Under the pieces are notes generated by a model, which worked only from the letters and a program-made list of their open reading frames with translations, did not search any database and was not told where the DNA came from. Below are positions 50,468 through 60,674 of a stretch of DNA of 64,000 nucleotides, in pieces; positions within the stretch are counted from its first letter, which is position 1, and the number at the start of each line of letters is the position of its first letter. The position numbers and the translations under genes were made by a program. The DNA is from Methylocaldum marinum (lineage in GTDB: Bacteria > Pseudomonadota > Gammaproteobacteria > Methylococcales > Methylococcaceae): assembly GCF_003584645.1 (NCBI RefSeq), contig NZ_AP017928.1:4974833-5038832 (forward strand). The letters run 5' to 3'.

Positions 50468-51837
50468 AGGTGCGACTTTCCGATTTCTGCGGGATCGTCG
50501 GCGGTGAGCTGCGGGGCGATGACGTCGCGTTTGAAGACCTAGGCATCGACACTCGCTCTTTGAAACCCGGCGATCTTTATCTGGCAATCCGCGGAACTCG
50601 CTTCGACGGCAACGATTTCGTCGCTCAGGCAAAGTCGGCAGGCGCCTCCGCGGCGGTGGTCGAACGCTTCGCCGACTGCGATTTGCCGCAGGTACGGGTC
50701 GATGACGGACGCATGGCACTCGGGTGTTTTGCCGCGTCTTGGCGCGATCGCTGGACCGGGCGGCTCGTCGGTATCACCGGCAGCAACGGCAAGACCACTG
50801 TAAAGGAAATGACTGCGGCCATTCTCGGCGTTGCCGCGCCGGTGCTAAAAACACAGGGCAATCTCAATAACGATATCGGCGTTCCTTTGATGTTGCTGCG
50901 GTTGACGGACGAATACCGATTCGCGGCGATTGAAATGGGCGCTAACCACCCCGGTGAGATCGCGTATGTCGGCGGATTGGCGAAACCCGATGTCGCCGTG
51001 ATTTCCAATGCCGGGGCAGCGCATTTGGAAGGTTTCGGCTCACTCGAGGGGGTGGCGTCCGCAAAAGGGGAACTGATTGCTTCGCTGAGTGCGGCCGGTA
51101 CGGCGGTACTCAATGCCGACGATCGTTTTTTCGGTCGCTGGCGCGAAATGGCCCGTGGACGCCCCGTGGTTAGTTTCGGATTCTGCGCCGATGCCGCCGT
51201 GCGTGCCGACGCCGATTCGATAAGGATGGGGCTGAACGAGGGTAAGTTCCTCACCTCCTTCGATCTTTTGTATCGGGGGGAGCGCCATCCTTTGGCCCTT
51301 TCCCTGGCCGGCGATCATAACGTGGTCAACGCCTTGGCCGCGGCTGCCGCGGCCTGCGCTCTGGGTTTCGATATCGGCCGGATACGCACGGGGCTGTCCC
51401 GCGTGGCCCCGGTGCCGGGACGCGTGGAGCCTGTGAACGGGATTCGGGGATCCTTGCTGATCAACGATACCTATAACGCCAACCCCACTTCTTTTCGGGC
51501 CGCTTTGCATGTGCTACGGCAGCTGTCGGGTGATCGCTGGGTCGCCTTGGGCGCGTTCGGCGAGCTCGGCGAGGCGAGCGCCGAACTGCATGCCGAGATT
51601 GGCGGCCAGGCGAGGGCGATGGGCGTGACGCGGCTGTTTGCCGTGGGCCCGAACGCGGATCGGGCGGCGGAAGCTTTCGGCGACGGCGCTGTGTACTGCC
51701 GGGAGCAGGATGAATTGATTGAACTCATACGACAGCAGATTAACGAGAACGTTGTGTTATTGATTAAAGGTTCACGCACCCAGCGTATGGAGCGGGTGGT
51801 TGAGGCATTACGGCAGCGGAGCGATTTATGCTGCTGA
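50464..51837 (+). CDS. murF: UDP-MurNAc-tripeptide-D-Ala-D-Ala ligase MurF
   Basis: 457 residues from the ATG at 50464 (ATGA overlap with murE). GITGSNGKTTVKE ATP loop, EMGANHPGEI and NDTYNANPTSF are MurF features. It adds D-Ala-D-Ala to complete the pentapeptide. It overlaps mraY by 10 bp. Confidence 0.96.
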   Translation: MKVRLSDFCGIVGGELRGDDVAFEDLGIDTRSLKPGDLYLAIRGTRFDGNDFVAQAKSAGASAAVVERFADCDLPQVRVDDGRMALGCFAASWRDRWTGRLVGITGSNGKTTVKEMTAAILGVAAPVLKTQGNLNNDIGVPLMLLRLTDEYRFAAIEMGANHPGEIAYVGGLAKPDVAVISNAGAAHLEGFGSLEGVASAKGELIASLSAAGTAVLNADDRFFGRWREMARGRPVVSFGFCADAAVRADADSIRMGLNEGKFLTSFDLLYRGERHPLALSLAGDHNVVNALAAAAAACALGFDIGRIRTGLSRVAPVPGRVEPVNGIRGSLLINDTYNANPTSFRAALHVLRQLSGDRWVALGAFGELGEASAELHAEIGGQARAMGVTRLFAVGPNADRAAEAFGDGAVYCREQDELIELIRQQINENVVLLIKGSRTQRMERVVEALRQRSDLCC

Positions 51838-52910
51838 TACTCGCGGAGACGCTTCAGAAGTATTTCGACGCTTTTCGCGTCTTTCAATATCTGACCTTCC
51901 GAGGGATCCTCGGCGTCCTGACCGCCTTGATTATTTCATTCATCGTCGGCCCGATGATGATCCGGCACCTGAGTAAATATAAAGTCGGACAGAGTATCCG
52001 GAGCGACGGACCGCAGAGCCATTTTTCCAAGGCCGGAACGCCGACCATGGGCGGGGCGCTCATTCTTGTTTCGATAGCGATCAGCACCCTGCTGTGGGCC
52101 GATCTCAGCAATCGCTATGTTTGGGTTATTTTGCTGGTTACGATGGCCTTCGGCCTGGTCGGCTTCGTTGACGATTATAAAAAGCTGGTGTTGCGCAATA
52201 GCGACGGTCTTCGAGCGCGACACAAATATTTCTGGCAGTCCGTAGTCGGCATGGCGGCCGCAGTGTTTCTTTATAGCACGGCAACGGTCGCAACCGAAAC
52301 ACAGTTCATCGTGCCGTTCTTCAAGCAGGTCGTGTTGAATCTGGGTCTTGCCTATCCGATTCTGGCCTATTTCGTGATTGTGGGTTCGAGCAATGCGGTG
52401 AACCTGACCGACGGCCTCGACGGTCTCGCCATCATGCCGACGGTTCTGGTGGGCGGTGCCCTTGGCATTTTCGCTTACGCGTCGGGCAACGTGAACTTTG
52501 CGGAATACCTCGGTATTCCTTTTATACCCAAGGCCGGTGAATTGGTGGTCTTTTGCGGTTCCCTGGTAGGCGCCGGGCTCGGCTTTCTCTGGTTCAACGC
52601 TTATCCGGCGCAGGTTTTCATGGGCGATGTCGGTGCGCTGGCTTTGGGGGCAGCGCTTGGGACACTCGCCGTGCTGGTTCGGCAAGAGATCGTACTTATG
52701 GTCATGGGCGGCGTGTTCGTCATGGAGACCGTATCGGTGATGCTTCAGGTCATTTCGTTCAAGCTCACCGGTCGACGTATTTTTCGTATGGCACCTATTC
52801 ATCATCATTTCGAGCTAAAGGGATGGCCGGAACCGCGTGTGATCGTCCGCTTTTGGATAATTACCGTGATTTTGGTCTTGATTGGACTCGCGACCTTGAA
52901 GTTGAGGTGA
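51828..52910 (+). CDS. mraY: Phospho-MurNAc-pentapeptide translocase MraY
   Basis: A 360-residue, ten-helix membrane enzyme that makes lipid I. GTPTMGG-like AGTPTMGGALIL, FVDDYKK (catalytic Asp pair), NAVNLTDGLDGLA and the HHHFELKGW loop are intact. Confidence 0.97.
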   Translation: MLLILAETLQKYFDAFRVFQYLTFRGILGVLTALIISFIVGPMMIRHLSKYKVGQSIRSDGPQSHFSKAGTPTMGGALILVSIAISTLLWADLSNRYVWVILLVTMAFGLVGFVDDYKKLVLRNSDGLRARHKYFWQSVVGMAAAVFLYSTATVATETQFIVPFFKQVVLNLGLAYPILAYFVIVGSSNAVNLTDGLDGLAIMPTVLVGGALGIFAYASGNVNFAEYLGIPFIPKAGELVVFCGSLVGAGLGFLWFNAYPAQVFMGDVGALALGAALGTLAVLVRQEIVLMVMGGVFVMETVSVMLQVISFKLTGRRIFRMAPIHHHFELKGWPEPRVIVRFWIITVILVLIGLATLKLR

Positions 52911-52913
52911 GAG

Positions 52914-54299
52914 ATGGCAGCGAAAGCAGTGCTTTATTTCGATGCCGAAAATCCACTGGATAAACTCGGATTGGATCGGCGTTCCGCGCGCGTGCTGATT
53001 TTCGGATTGGGTAGGACAGGCCTTTCGGTAGCGCGTTTCCTGGCAAGCCAGGGCATCGAATTCGCGGTGACCGATACTCGGGAATGGCCTCCCAGCTTGG
53101 CTGAATTGCGAGAGGCTTTTCCAGATGCCGGAGTCTTCTTGGGCGGCCTTCACAGTGCGGCATTCTCTGCGGCCACCCATTTGATCGTCAGCCCGGGCGT
53201 ACCCTTGGACCAACCTAAAATCAAGGAAGCTAAGCGGCGCAGGATACCGGTATTCGGAGATCTCGACCTTTTTGCATGTATCGCCAAGGCGCCGATCGTG
53301 GCCATTACCGGTGCGAATGGCAAGAGCACCGTAACGACGCTAGTGGGCTTGATGGCGGAAGCCGACGGCAAGAACGTGCGGGTGGGAGGAAATCTCGGCA
53401 CGCCGATGCTGGATCTTTTGGACGATCAGGCGGAGCTTTACGTTCTGGAATTGTCCAGCTTTCAACTGGAGCGTTCTTCACTTCTGCAACCGGCGGCAGC
53501 GACGGTTCTCAACATCAGTCCCGACCATATGGATCGCTATTCGGATCTCCAGGCTTATGCCGACGCGAAACGGCGAATTTTCCGGGGGCAGGGGGTAATG
53601 ATCCTCAACCGCGACGATCCGGTAGTCGCGGGAATGGCGGAGCCGGATAGACGCAGAGCGTGGTTCGGTCTCGGAGAGTCGGAAGTGGATTACGGCGTTT
53701 CCGTCGTCGACGGGGAAGGCTGGCTGAGCAGCCACGGCCAGCCGCTGTTACAGACCAGCAGAATCGGCATCCAGGGACGCCACAATGTTGCGAATGCCCT
53801 GGCTGCCGTCGCTCTGGGAGATGCGATGGGTTTGTCTCGCACAGCCATGATCAGCGCGCTCGAGCAGTTCGAGGGTCTGGCTCATCGTATGCAGACGGTG
53901 GCCGAAATCGACGGCGTTATATGGATCAACGATTCCAAGGCCACCAACGTGGGCGCATGCATGGCGGCCCTGGCCGGTCTGCGTAGCAAGACGGTACTGA
54001 TTGCGGGAGGAGTCGGCAAGGGAGCGGAGTTCTCCGTGCTCCGGCCGGTGGTCGCCGAAAAAGTGCGGGCTGCGGTGCTGATGGGCAAAGACGCTCCATT
54101 GCTGGAGCAGGCACTGAGAGACATCGTGCCGACAGTGCGGGTCGAAAACATGCGCCAGGCCGTCCGGAAGGCTCGTTCCCTGGCACAATGCGGAGATTCA
54201 GTGCTACTGGCTCCGGCCTGTGCTAGCCTGGATCAATACCGGGACTATCAGGAAAGGGGGCAGGTGTTCACGGACGAAGTGATGGGGCTCTCGGCATGA
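52914..54299 (+). CDS. murD: UDP-MurNAc-L-Ala-D-Glu ligase MurD
   Basis: A 461-residue Mur ligase adding D-glutamate. AITGANGKSTVT is the ATP loop; LELSSFQLE and INDSKATNVGA are MurD motifs. It follows mraY by 3 bp and overlaps ftsW by 4 bp. Confidence 0.96.
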   Translation: MAAKAVLYFDAENPLDKLGLDRRSARVLIFGLGRTGLSVARFLASQGIEFAVTDTREWPPSLAELREAFPDAGVFLGGLHSAAFSAATHLIVSPGVPLDQPKIKEAKRRRIPVFGDLDLFACIAKAPIVAITGANGKSTVTTLVGLMAEADGKNVRVGGNLGTPMLDLLDDQAELYVLELSSFQLERSSLLQPAAATVLNISPDHMDRYSDLQAYADAKRRIFRGQGVMILNRDDPVVAGMAEPDRRRAWFGLGESEVDYGVSVVDGEGWLSSHGQPLLQTSRIGIQGRHNVANALAAVALGDAMGLSRTAMISALEQFEGLAHRMQTVAEIDGVIWINDSKATNVGACMAALAGLRSKTVLIAGGVGKGAEFSVLRPVVAEKVRAAVLMGKDAPLLEQALRDIVPTVRVENMRQAVRKARSLAQCGDSVLLAPACASLDQYRDYQERGQVFTDEVMGLSA

Positions 54300-55495
54300 G
54301 AGGGAAAGTGACCGTCCGCGGACGGGGGCTTGTATTGCATTGGAGAGCCCGGCGTTTTTATTTGGACACCGTCCTATTGACTGCGTCCTTGGGACTTTTG
54401 CTCCTCGGTTACGTTATGGTCGCGTCGGCGTCTTTACACTTGGGTGAAAAGCTCGCCGACGACAGTTTTTATTTCCCCAGGAACCAGTTGATCCACATCG
54501 CTCTCGGCCTTTTCTCCGGTTGCATCGTTGCATCCATAAAGCTGGAGGTATGGCAGAAATCGTCCTTAGGCCTGTTCCTGCTCGGGCTTGTTTTACTTGC
54601 CGTGGTTTTGATACCCGGTGTCGGCAAGACCGTGAACGGCAGTTCACGTTGGCTCAGTCTACTCGGTATAAGGATTCAGGTTTCCGAAGTCTTCAAGCTC
54701 ATCGCCGTCATCTATACCGCCAGCTACATTCACCGACATCTACGCACGGTACGCAACTCGGTGCAAGGCATGATCCGCCCCCTGGCACTGTTGTCCATGG
54801 GCGGGCTATTGCTGCTGATGGAACCCGATTTCGGCGCGACCGCGGTTATCATGGCAACGGCGTTGGGCATGCTGTTTCTGGGCGGCGCAAGGCTATGGCA
54901 GTTCGGCATTCTGCTCGGCCTGATGGCCGCCGCCGCGGTCGGGCTGATCTTCAGCGCCGAATACCGGTTAAAGCGGTTATTCAGTTTTATGAATCCGTGG
55001 GAACATCCACTCGACACCGGCTTCCAGCTCACGCAAGCCCTGATCGCGTTTGGCCGCGGCGAATGGACCGGTGTGGGTTTGGGATCGAGTGTGCAAAAGC
55101 TGTTTTATCTGCCGGAGGCGCATACCGACTTTCTCTTTTCCATTATCGGCGAAGAGCTGGGATTGCTCGGTACCACCACTGTTGTCCTGCTTTTTATGTT
55201 GATCGTTTGGCGTGCTCTCGTGATCGGGCAACTGGCCGACCGGGCCGAGAACCGCTTTGGCGCTTTTGTTGCTTACGGTATCGGTATTTGGTTCGGCTTA
55301 CAATCGTTCATCAATATGGGAGTGAATATGGGTATGTTGCCCACGAAGGGCCTGACTTTGCCGCTGATGAGTTACGGCGGCGGAAGCATGATCGTCATGT
55401 GTGCGGCATTGGGGCTGTTGTTCCGGATTCGGAGCGAGGCCTTGGATGCGTATGCCGCGGCGCCCAGGGTTAGGGCCAAATGGGCGCACGTGTGA
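54296..55495 (+). CDS. ftsW: Septal peptidoglycan glycosyltransferase FtsW
   Basis: A 399-residue SEDS protein with about 10 membrane helices. It polymerises septal glycan with FtsI. GVGKTVNGSSRWL, QPDFG-like MEPDFGATAV and the C-terminal LPLMSYGGGSMI are conserved. Its catalytic Asp is expected in the GLGSSVQKLFYLPEAHTDF loop. Confidence 0.96.
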   Translation: MRGKVTVRGRGLVLHWRARRFYLDTVLLTASLGLLLLGYVMVASASLHLGEKLADDSFYFPRNQLIHIALGLFSGCIVASIKLEVWQKSSLGLFLLGLVLLAVVLIPGVGKTVNGSSRWLSLLGIRIQVSEVFKLIAVIYTASYIHRHLRTVRNSVQGMIRPLALLSMGGLLLLMEPDFGATAVIMATALGMLFLGGARLWQFGILLGLMAAAAVGLIFSAEYRLKRLFSFMNPWEHPLDTGFQLTQALIAFGRGEWTGVGLGSSVQKLFYLPEAHTDFLFSIIGEELGLLGTTTVVLLFMLIVWRALVIGQLADRAENRFGAFVAYGIGIWFGLQSFINMGVNMGMLPTKGLTLPLMSYGGGSMIVMCAALGLLFRIRSEALDAYAAAPRVRAKWAHV

Positions 55496-56556
55496 TGATC
55501 ATGGCCGGTGGAACCGGCGGTCATGTATATCCTGCGTTGGCGGTGGCGAGGGAGTTATTGTCCGAAGGCCACGAAGTGGTTTGGATGGGCACTCGCTCCG
55601 GTTTGGAGGCGCGCGTCGTTCCGGCAGCCGATATTCCAGTGGAATGGTTGTCCGTATCGGGTTTGCGCGGAAAGGGCTGGCTGGCCAAAGTGACTTTTCC
55701 GTTCATGTTGACCAAAGCCTGTTTGCAGGCATGGAGCATTCTGAGGCGTGTCAGGCCGAACGTCGTACTTGGGATGGGAGGATTCGTTTCGGGACCGGGC
55801 GGGCTGATGGCGCGTCTGTCCGGGATCCCTCTGGTTCTTCATGAGCAGAACCGTATTCCGGGAACGACCAATCGGTGGCTAGCCGGCCGTGCGCAAGCGG
55901 TTTTGGAGGCATTCCCCGGTAGTTTTGCCGAGAAAGCAGGCGCTCGCTGCACCGGGAATCCGGTACGCCGGGAAATCGTTTCGCTAAAACGTGAAATCGG
56001 TGGCGGCTGGGACGAACCGCTCAAGATTTTGATTCTCGGTGGCAGCCAGGGCGCAAGAGCATTGAACGAGATCGTACCGGAGGCCCTTGCCCGAATCGAC
56101 ATGCCCGTTCGGGTTTTTCATCAGACCGGGGAAGCGATGCGTTCAAAGACCGCGGTCCTCTATGCGCAATCGAGAATGACGGCTCGGATCGAGTCCTTCA
56201 TCGAGGATATGGCCGAGGCGTACGGTTGGGCGGATCTGGTTGTCTGCCGTGCGGGTGCGATGACGATCAGCGAGTTGACTGCGGCAGGGTTGCCATCGAT
56301 CCTGATTCCCTATCCCTACGCCATAGACGATCATCAGACTCACAATGCCCGGTATCTCGTCGACAATGGCGCCGCCGTGATGATTCCTCAGTCAGAATTA
56401 TCCGCGGAACGGCTTGCCGAAGAAATCACCGTATTGATGCAGGAACCGTCCCGATTGAAGGCAATGGCCGAGCGAGCATCCGCCCTGGCGAAGCCGGATG
56501 CGGCGAGGGTCGTTGCCGCGATTTGCTTGAGCGAGGTCCGCTGTGAAGCTGCCTGA
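55480..56556 (+). CDS. murG: UDP-GlcNAc transferase MurG
   Basis: A 358-residue GT28 transferase that converts lipid I to lipid II at the inner face of the membrane. MAGGTGGHVYPALAVA, HEQNRIPGTTNRWLA and CRAGAMTISEL are diagnostic. The ATG at 55480 overlaps ftsW by 16 bp; ATG 55495 would shorten it by five residues. Confidence 0.96.
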   Translation: MGARVMIMAGGTGGHVYPALAVARELLSEGHEVVWMGTRSGLEARVVPAADIPVEWLSVSGLRGKGWLAKVTFPFMLTKACLQAWSILRRVRPNVVLGMGGFVSGPGGLMARLSGIPLVLHEQNRIPGTTNRWLAGRAQAVLEAFPGSFAEKAGARCTGNPVRREIVSLKREIGGGWDEPLKILILGGSQGARALNEIVPEALARIDMPVRVFHQTGEAMRSKTAVLYAQSRMTARIESFIEDMAEAYGWADLVVCRAGAMTISELTAAGLPSILIPYPYAIDDHQTHNARYLVDNGAAVMIPQSELSAERLAEEITVLMQEPSRLKAMAERASALAKPDAARVVAAICLSEVRCEAA

Positions 56557-57988
56557 ACAAATTGCGGGTCAATACGGAATGAACCGCATCCGGCGGATTC
56601 ATCTGGTCGGGATCGGCGGTACCGGAATGTGCGGGATAGCCGAGGTGCTTCTGAATCTGGGGTACCAAGTTTCCGGGTCGGATCTCAATCAAAATGCCAA
56701 TACTCGGCGCCTGGCTGAACTCGGTGCCAAAATTTTCATCGGCCATGCACCCGAGCACATCGTGGAAGCCGAGGTGGTTGTCGTCTCCAGCGCCGTCAAT
56801 CGGTCCAACCTGGAAGTGGAATCCGCCCGTTCGCAGAAGATTCCGGTCATTTCCCGCGCGGAGATGCTGGCCGAGCTGATGCGTTTCCGCTACGGCATCG
56901 CGGTCGCCGGAACTCACGGCAAGACCACGACCACCAGTCTGACGTCCAGCGTGCTTGCCGAAGCAGGACTTGATCCCACCTTCGTTATCGGTGGGCGTCT
57001 CAATAGCGTGGGTACGAATGCCCAGCTCGGCAAAGGTTCTTACCTGGTCGCAGAAGCGGATGAAAGTGATGCCTCGTTTCTGTATTTACAGCCGATGGTC
57101 GCAGTGGTCACCAATATCGACCGGGACCACATGGAAACCTACGGCGGCGATTTCGGCAGGCTGCAGAAGGCTTTCGTCGAGTTTTTGCATCATGTGCCTT
57201 TCTACGGGCTGGCCGTGCTGTGTCTGGACGACCAGGGAGTCAGAGATATTCTGCCGGAGATCAGCAAGCCCAGGAAAACCTACGGTTTCAGTCCGGAGGC
57301 CGACATCCGTGCCGTGAATATCCGCCAGGACGGCTTGCAATCGCACTTCACGGTGTTGCGTTCGGGTTATGACGAACCCCTTGATGTGACTCTGAATCTT
57401 CCCGGCAGACATAACATATTGAACTCTCTGTCGGTGATCGCCGTGGCCGGAGAATTGGGGATTTCCGATGAGGTCATTCAACGGGCTTTGCTGGGATTTC
57501 GGGGTATAGGGCGGCGTTTTCAGATCAATGCCGAGGTACCTTTCGGAAATTCGCTGGTCACTTTCGTGGACGACTACGGACATCATCCCCGCGAAATCAC
57601 GGCTACCCTGGACTCGGCCCGGCAAGCCTGGCCCGATCGCCGGCTGGTTTTGGTGTTTCAGCCGCACCGTTATACTCGGACGCGCGATTTGTTCGAGGAT
57701 TTTGTACAGGTTTTATCGCGGACCGACGTTCTGGTCCTGCTCGATGTCTATCCGGCGGGCGAAGCAGCATTGATCGGCGCGGACGGGCGGGCCTTGTCGA
57801 GGGCGATTCGGGTTCGGGGACAGGTCGACCCGGTGTTCGTCGAAAAGCTCAGCGATCTGTTCGAAATTTTGCCGGGCATCATTGAAGCGGGTGACGTCGT
57901 TTTGACATTGGGAGCCGGGAGTATCGGGCAACTCGCCGTGGAATTGCCTTTGTGCTTGACCGAAGCGCCGGTCGGAGCCATTCAGTGA
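56543..57988 (+). CDS. murC: UDP-MurNAc-L-alanine ligase MurC
   Basis: A 481-residue Mur ligase adding the first L-Ala. RIHLVGIGGTGMCGIAEVL at the N-terminus, AVAGTHGKTTTTSL ATP loop and FVDDYGHHPREI are MurC motifs. The GTG at 56543 overlaps murG; an ATG at 56579 is also possible. Confidence 0.96.
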   Translation: MKLPEQIAGQYGMNRIRRIHLVGIGGTGMCGIAEVLLNLGYQVSGSDLNQNANTRRLAELGAKIFIGHAPEHIVEAEVVVVSSAVNRSNLEVESARSQKIPVISRAEMLAELMRFRYGIAVAGTHGKTTTTSLTSSVLAEAGLDPTFVIGGRLNSVGTNAQLGKGSYLVAEADESDASFLYLQPMVAVVTNIDRDHMETYGGDFGRLQKAFVEFLHHVPFYGLAVLCLDDQGVRDILPEISKPRKTYGFSPEADIRAVNIRQDGLQSHFTVLRSGYDEPLDVTLNLPGRHNILNSLSVIAVAGELGISDEVIQRALLGFRGIGRRFQINAEVPFGNSLVTFVDDYGHHPREITATLDSARQAWPDRRLVLVFQPHRYTRTRDLFEDFVQVLSRTDVLVLLDVYPAGEAALIGADGRALSRAIRVRGQVDPVFVEKLSDLFEILPGIIEAGDVVLTLGAGSIGQLAVELPLCLTEAPVGAIQ

Positions 57989-58917
57989 TGGTCCTGTGTG
58001 TCGACAGTGTAAAGACAGCCGATCCGATCGGGCTCAGAGGCGAGATGCGTTATGACGAACCCCTGGCTAATTACACCTCCTGGCGCGTCGGCGGCCCGGC
58101 GGACCGTTTTTATTTGCCGGCGGATGCCGCAGATATGGTCCTCTTTCTGCATTCGCTCCCCCCCGACGAGCCGATTCTCTGGCTGGGCTTGGGGAGTAAT
58201 TTGCTGGTTCGGGATGGCGGCTTCAGGGGTACGGTGATTTGTACCCGCAATCGTTTAAAGGAAATCCGGAGCTCCGAAGAAGAAGGTATTTATGCCGAAG
58301 CGGGGGTTCCCAGTGCTCACGTTGCCAGATTTTGTTCGGAACGAAATCTGACGGGCGCCGAATTCCTCGCGGGAATTCCGGGAACCTTGGGCGGAGCCTT
58401 GGCGATGAACGCGGGCGCTTTCGGCGGCGAAACGTGGCCGCTGGTGGCCCGTGTGCTGACGGTCGATCGTTCGGGAACGCTGCGATATCGGAGCTCCGGC
58501 GATTTTCTGGTCGGTTACCGGAGTGTAAGAGGTCCCGAGAACGAATGGTTTTTGGCGTGCGAGCTCCGGCTCCAGTCGGGCGATGCCCTGGCAAGCCGGG
58601 AGCGGATCAGATCGCTGTTGGCCAAACGCAGCGCATCTCAGCCCATCAATCTGCCGAATTGTGGCTCGGTGTTCCGGAATCCTGAGGGCGATTATGCGGC
58701 ACGCCTCATCGAAGCCTGCGGGCTCAAAGGGCATTCCATCGGAGGCGCTTGTGTTTCCGAGAAACACGCCAATTTCATCGTCAACACGGGCATGGCGAGG
58801 GCGGCCGATATTGAAGCTTTGATGCAGCTTGTCCAGGCGACGGTGGAGAAGACTTTCGGGCTGCGCCTGATTCCCGAGGTTCGGATCGTGGGCGAAGAAT
58901 CAATTAGGAGAGATTGA
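57988..58917 (+). CDS. murB: UDP-N-acetylenolpyruvoylglucosamine reductase MurB
   Basis: 309 residues from the ATG at 57988, sharing its A with the murC TGA. FAD-binding LGLGSNLLVRDGGF and GIPGTLGGALAMNAGAFGGE are present; the proton-donor Ser lies in NCGSVFRNP. Length and the lack of the E. coli-type insert indicate a type II-like MurB. It reduces UDP-GlcNAc-enolpyruvate. Confidence 0.96.
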   Translation: MVLCVDSVKTADPIGLRGEMRYDEPLANYTSWRVGGPADRFYLPADAADMVLFLHSLPPDEPILWLGLGSNLLVRDGGFRGTVICTRNRLKEIRSSEEEGIYAEAGVPSAHVARFCSERNLTGAEFLAGIPGTLGGALAMNAGAFGGETWPLVARVLTVDRSGTLRYRSSGDFLVGYRSVRGPENEWFLACELRLQSGDALASRERIRSLLAKRSASQPINLPNCGSVFRNPEGDYAARLIEACGLKGHSIGGACVSEKHANFIVNTGMARAADIEALMQLVQATVEKTFGLRLIPEVRIVGEESIRRD

Positions 58918-59874
58918 ATGAGCAAGCGAATCCAGAAATCGGCCGACTTCGGACGGGTTGCGGTATTGATGGGTGGTTCCGCGGCCGAACGGGAAATTTC
59001 GTTGAAGAGCGGTCAGGCGGTACTGGCGGCCCTTGTGACGAAGGACATCGATGCGATCGGGGTCGACGTAACCAAGAACCCGGTACATCCGCTGCTGGAG
59101 CAGCGCTTCGACCGCGTTTTCAACATCATTCACGGGCGGGGCGGCGAGGATGGGGTTCTGCAAGGAGCTCTGGAAGCCTTGGGATTGCCCTATACCGGGA
59201 GTGGGGTGCTGGCGTCGGCCTTGAGCATGGACAAGCTCAGGACCAAGCTGTGCTGGCTGGGCGCCGGACTGCCGACGCCGCGCTGGATGAAGCTCCAAGG
59301 CCCGGAGGACGTGAATCGGTGTGCGGAGCTATTGGGGTTTCCGGTGATCGTGAAGCCCGCACAAGAAGGCTCCAGCATCGGAATGGGGCGGGCCGAGAAT
59401 GAAAACGAATTAAGGGAGGCGTGGGAACGTGCTTCACATTATAATTGCTCGGTTTTTGCGGAGGCTTGGATTGTTGGCCGGGAATACACGGCAGGCATGC
59501 TCGACGGCGAGCCGTTGCCTTTGATTCGGTTGGAAACGCCGCACGCGTTTTACGATTTCGACGCCAAATACCGTGCCGAGACGACTTGTTATCACTGCCC
59601 CGCCGGACTATCGTCGGAACAGGAGGCTACGCTCCAGGAATTGGCTTTGCAGGCATGCGACACGCTGGGCGTGACCGGGTGGGCTAGGGTCGATCTTTTG
59701 GTCGATCAAGAAAACCGGCCTTGGCTGATCGAAGTGAATACCGTCCCCGGCATGACCGATCATAGTCTGGTGCCGATGGCGGCGAAGGTAGCCGGCTTGT
59801 CGTTCGAGGACTTGGTGTGGCGAATCTTGGAAACGAGTTTTTCCCGCCGAGGAGAGGACGATGCCGATACCTGA
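58918..59874 (+). CDS. ddl: D-alanine-D-alanine ligase
   Basis: A 318-residue ATP-grasp enzyme (DdlB type by context). MGGSAAEREISLKSG, the HGRGGEDG loop, VKPAQEGSSIGM and EVNTVPGMTDHSLVPMAA are typical. It supplies the dipeptide for MurF. It overlaps ftsQ by 14 bp. Confidence 0.96.
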   Translation: MSKRIQKSADFGRVAVLMGGSAAEREISLKSGQAVLAALVTKDIDAIGVDVTKNPVHPLLEQRFDRVFNIIHGRGGEDGVLQGALEALGLPYTGSGVLASALSMDKLRTKLCWLGAGLPTPRWMKLQGPEDVNRCAELLGFPVIVKPAQEGSSIGMGRAENENELREAWERASHYNCSVFAEAWIVGREYTAGMLDGEPLPLIRLETPHAFYDFDAKYRAETTCYHCPAGLSSEQEATLQELALQACDTLGVTGWARVDLLVDQENRPWLIEVNTVPGMTDHSLVPMAAKVAGLSFEDLVWRILETSFSRRGEDDADT

Positions 59875-60643
59875 GAGGGTGCCCGCAAGGGCATTGTTGT
59901 TTTTTGGTGTGCTTGCTCTCTGCGGATGGGGCTCGACGGGCGTTGATTTCGGCCGGCTCGGGGATCTTATGCCCATACGTTATGTCCGCGTGGAAGGGGA
60001 GATTCATAATCTGGACCCGGTGGCGTTTACTAAGTCTCTGCTGCCGCTGGCTCAAGCCGGATATTTTCTGGCTGATATGCATGACATAGAAGAAACCGCC
60101 AGATCCTTTCCCTGGGTGGACAGGGTTCAGGTCGCCAGGCTTTGGCCCGACACCTTGCTGTTGACGGTCGTTGAGCAAAAACCCGTTGCCCGTACCCGCG
60201 ACGGGGGCCTGATCAATGATCGTGGGACGCAGTTTTCGCCAGAAGAAATTCAATCCCAAACGAATCTGCCGGTGCTCGACGGTCCGCCGGGACACGAAAA
60301 GCTGCTGCTGGCCACGCTTTTTTCATTGAATGGCCAATTGAAGCGCAGAGGTATGCGGGTCGATGTCCTGAGGCTCACCGGTCGGCGCGCCTGGAGCGCG
60401 CGCCTGAGCAGCGGAGTGGAGATCGAATTCGGAAAGCAGGATCCGGCTCTCGCCCTGGAACGTTTGCTGGCGCTCTTGCCGAGTTTGGGCGAGGCGCGGA
60501 TCGGGGCACTCCAAAAAGTGGATTTGCGCTATCCGAACGGGTTCGCCGTGAGATTCAGACAGCAATCTTCCGCAGATGCCGTTTCTTTGATTCGACCCGA
60601 CCTTGTCGAGTGTGGCCGGATTCGGAGCAGGATGTACACCTGA
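59861..60643 (+). CDS. ftsQ: Cell division protein FtsQ
   Basis: 260 residues: short cytoplasmic start, one membrane helix (about 10-27), POTRA domain (IRYVRVEGEIHNLDP onward) and the FtsQ beta domain (ARLWPDTLLLTVVEQKPVA). It organises FtsL/FtsB and the septal synthase. Position between ddl and ftsA supports the call. Confidence 0.95.
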   Translation: MPIPERVPARALLFFGVLALCGWGSTGVDFGRLGDLMPIRYVRVEGEIHNLDPVAFTKSLLPLAQAGYFLADMHDIEETARSFPWVDRVQVARLWPDTLLLTVVEQKPVARTRDGGLINDRGTQFSPEEIQSQTNLPVLDGPPGHEKLLLATLFSLNGQLKRRGMRVDVLRLTGRRAWSARLSSGVEIEFGKQDPALALERLLALLPSLGEARIGALQKVDLRYPNGFAVRFRQQSSADAVSLIRPDLVECGRIRSRMYT

Positions 60644-60674
60644 CTTGAATCGACAAGAACACAGATTTATTGCA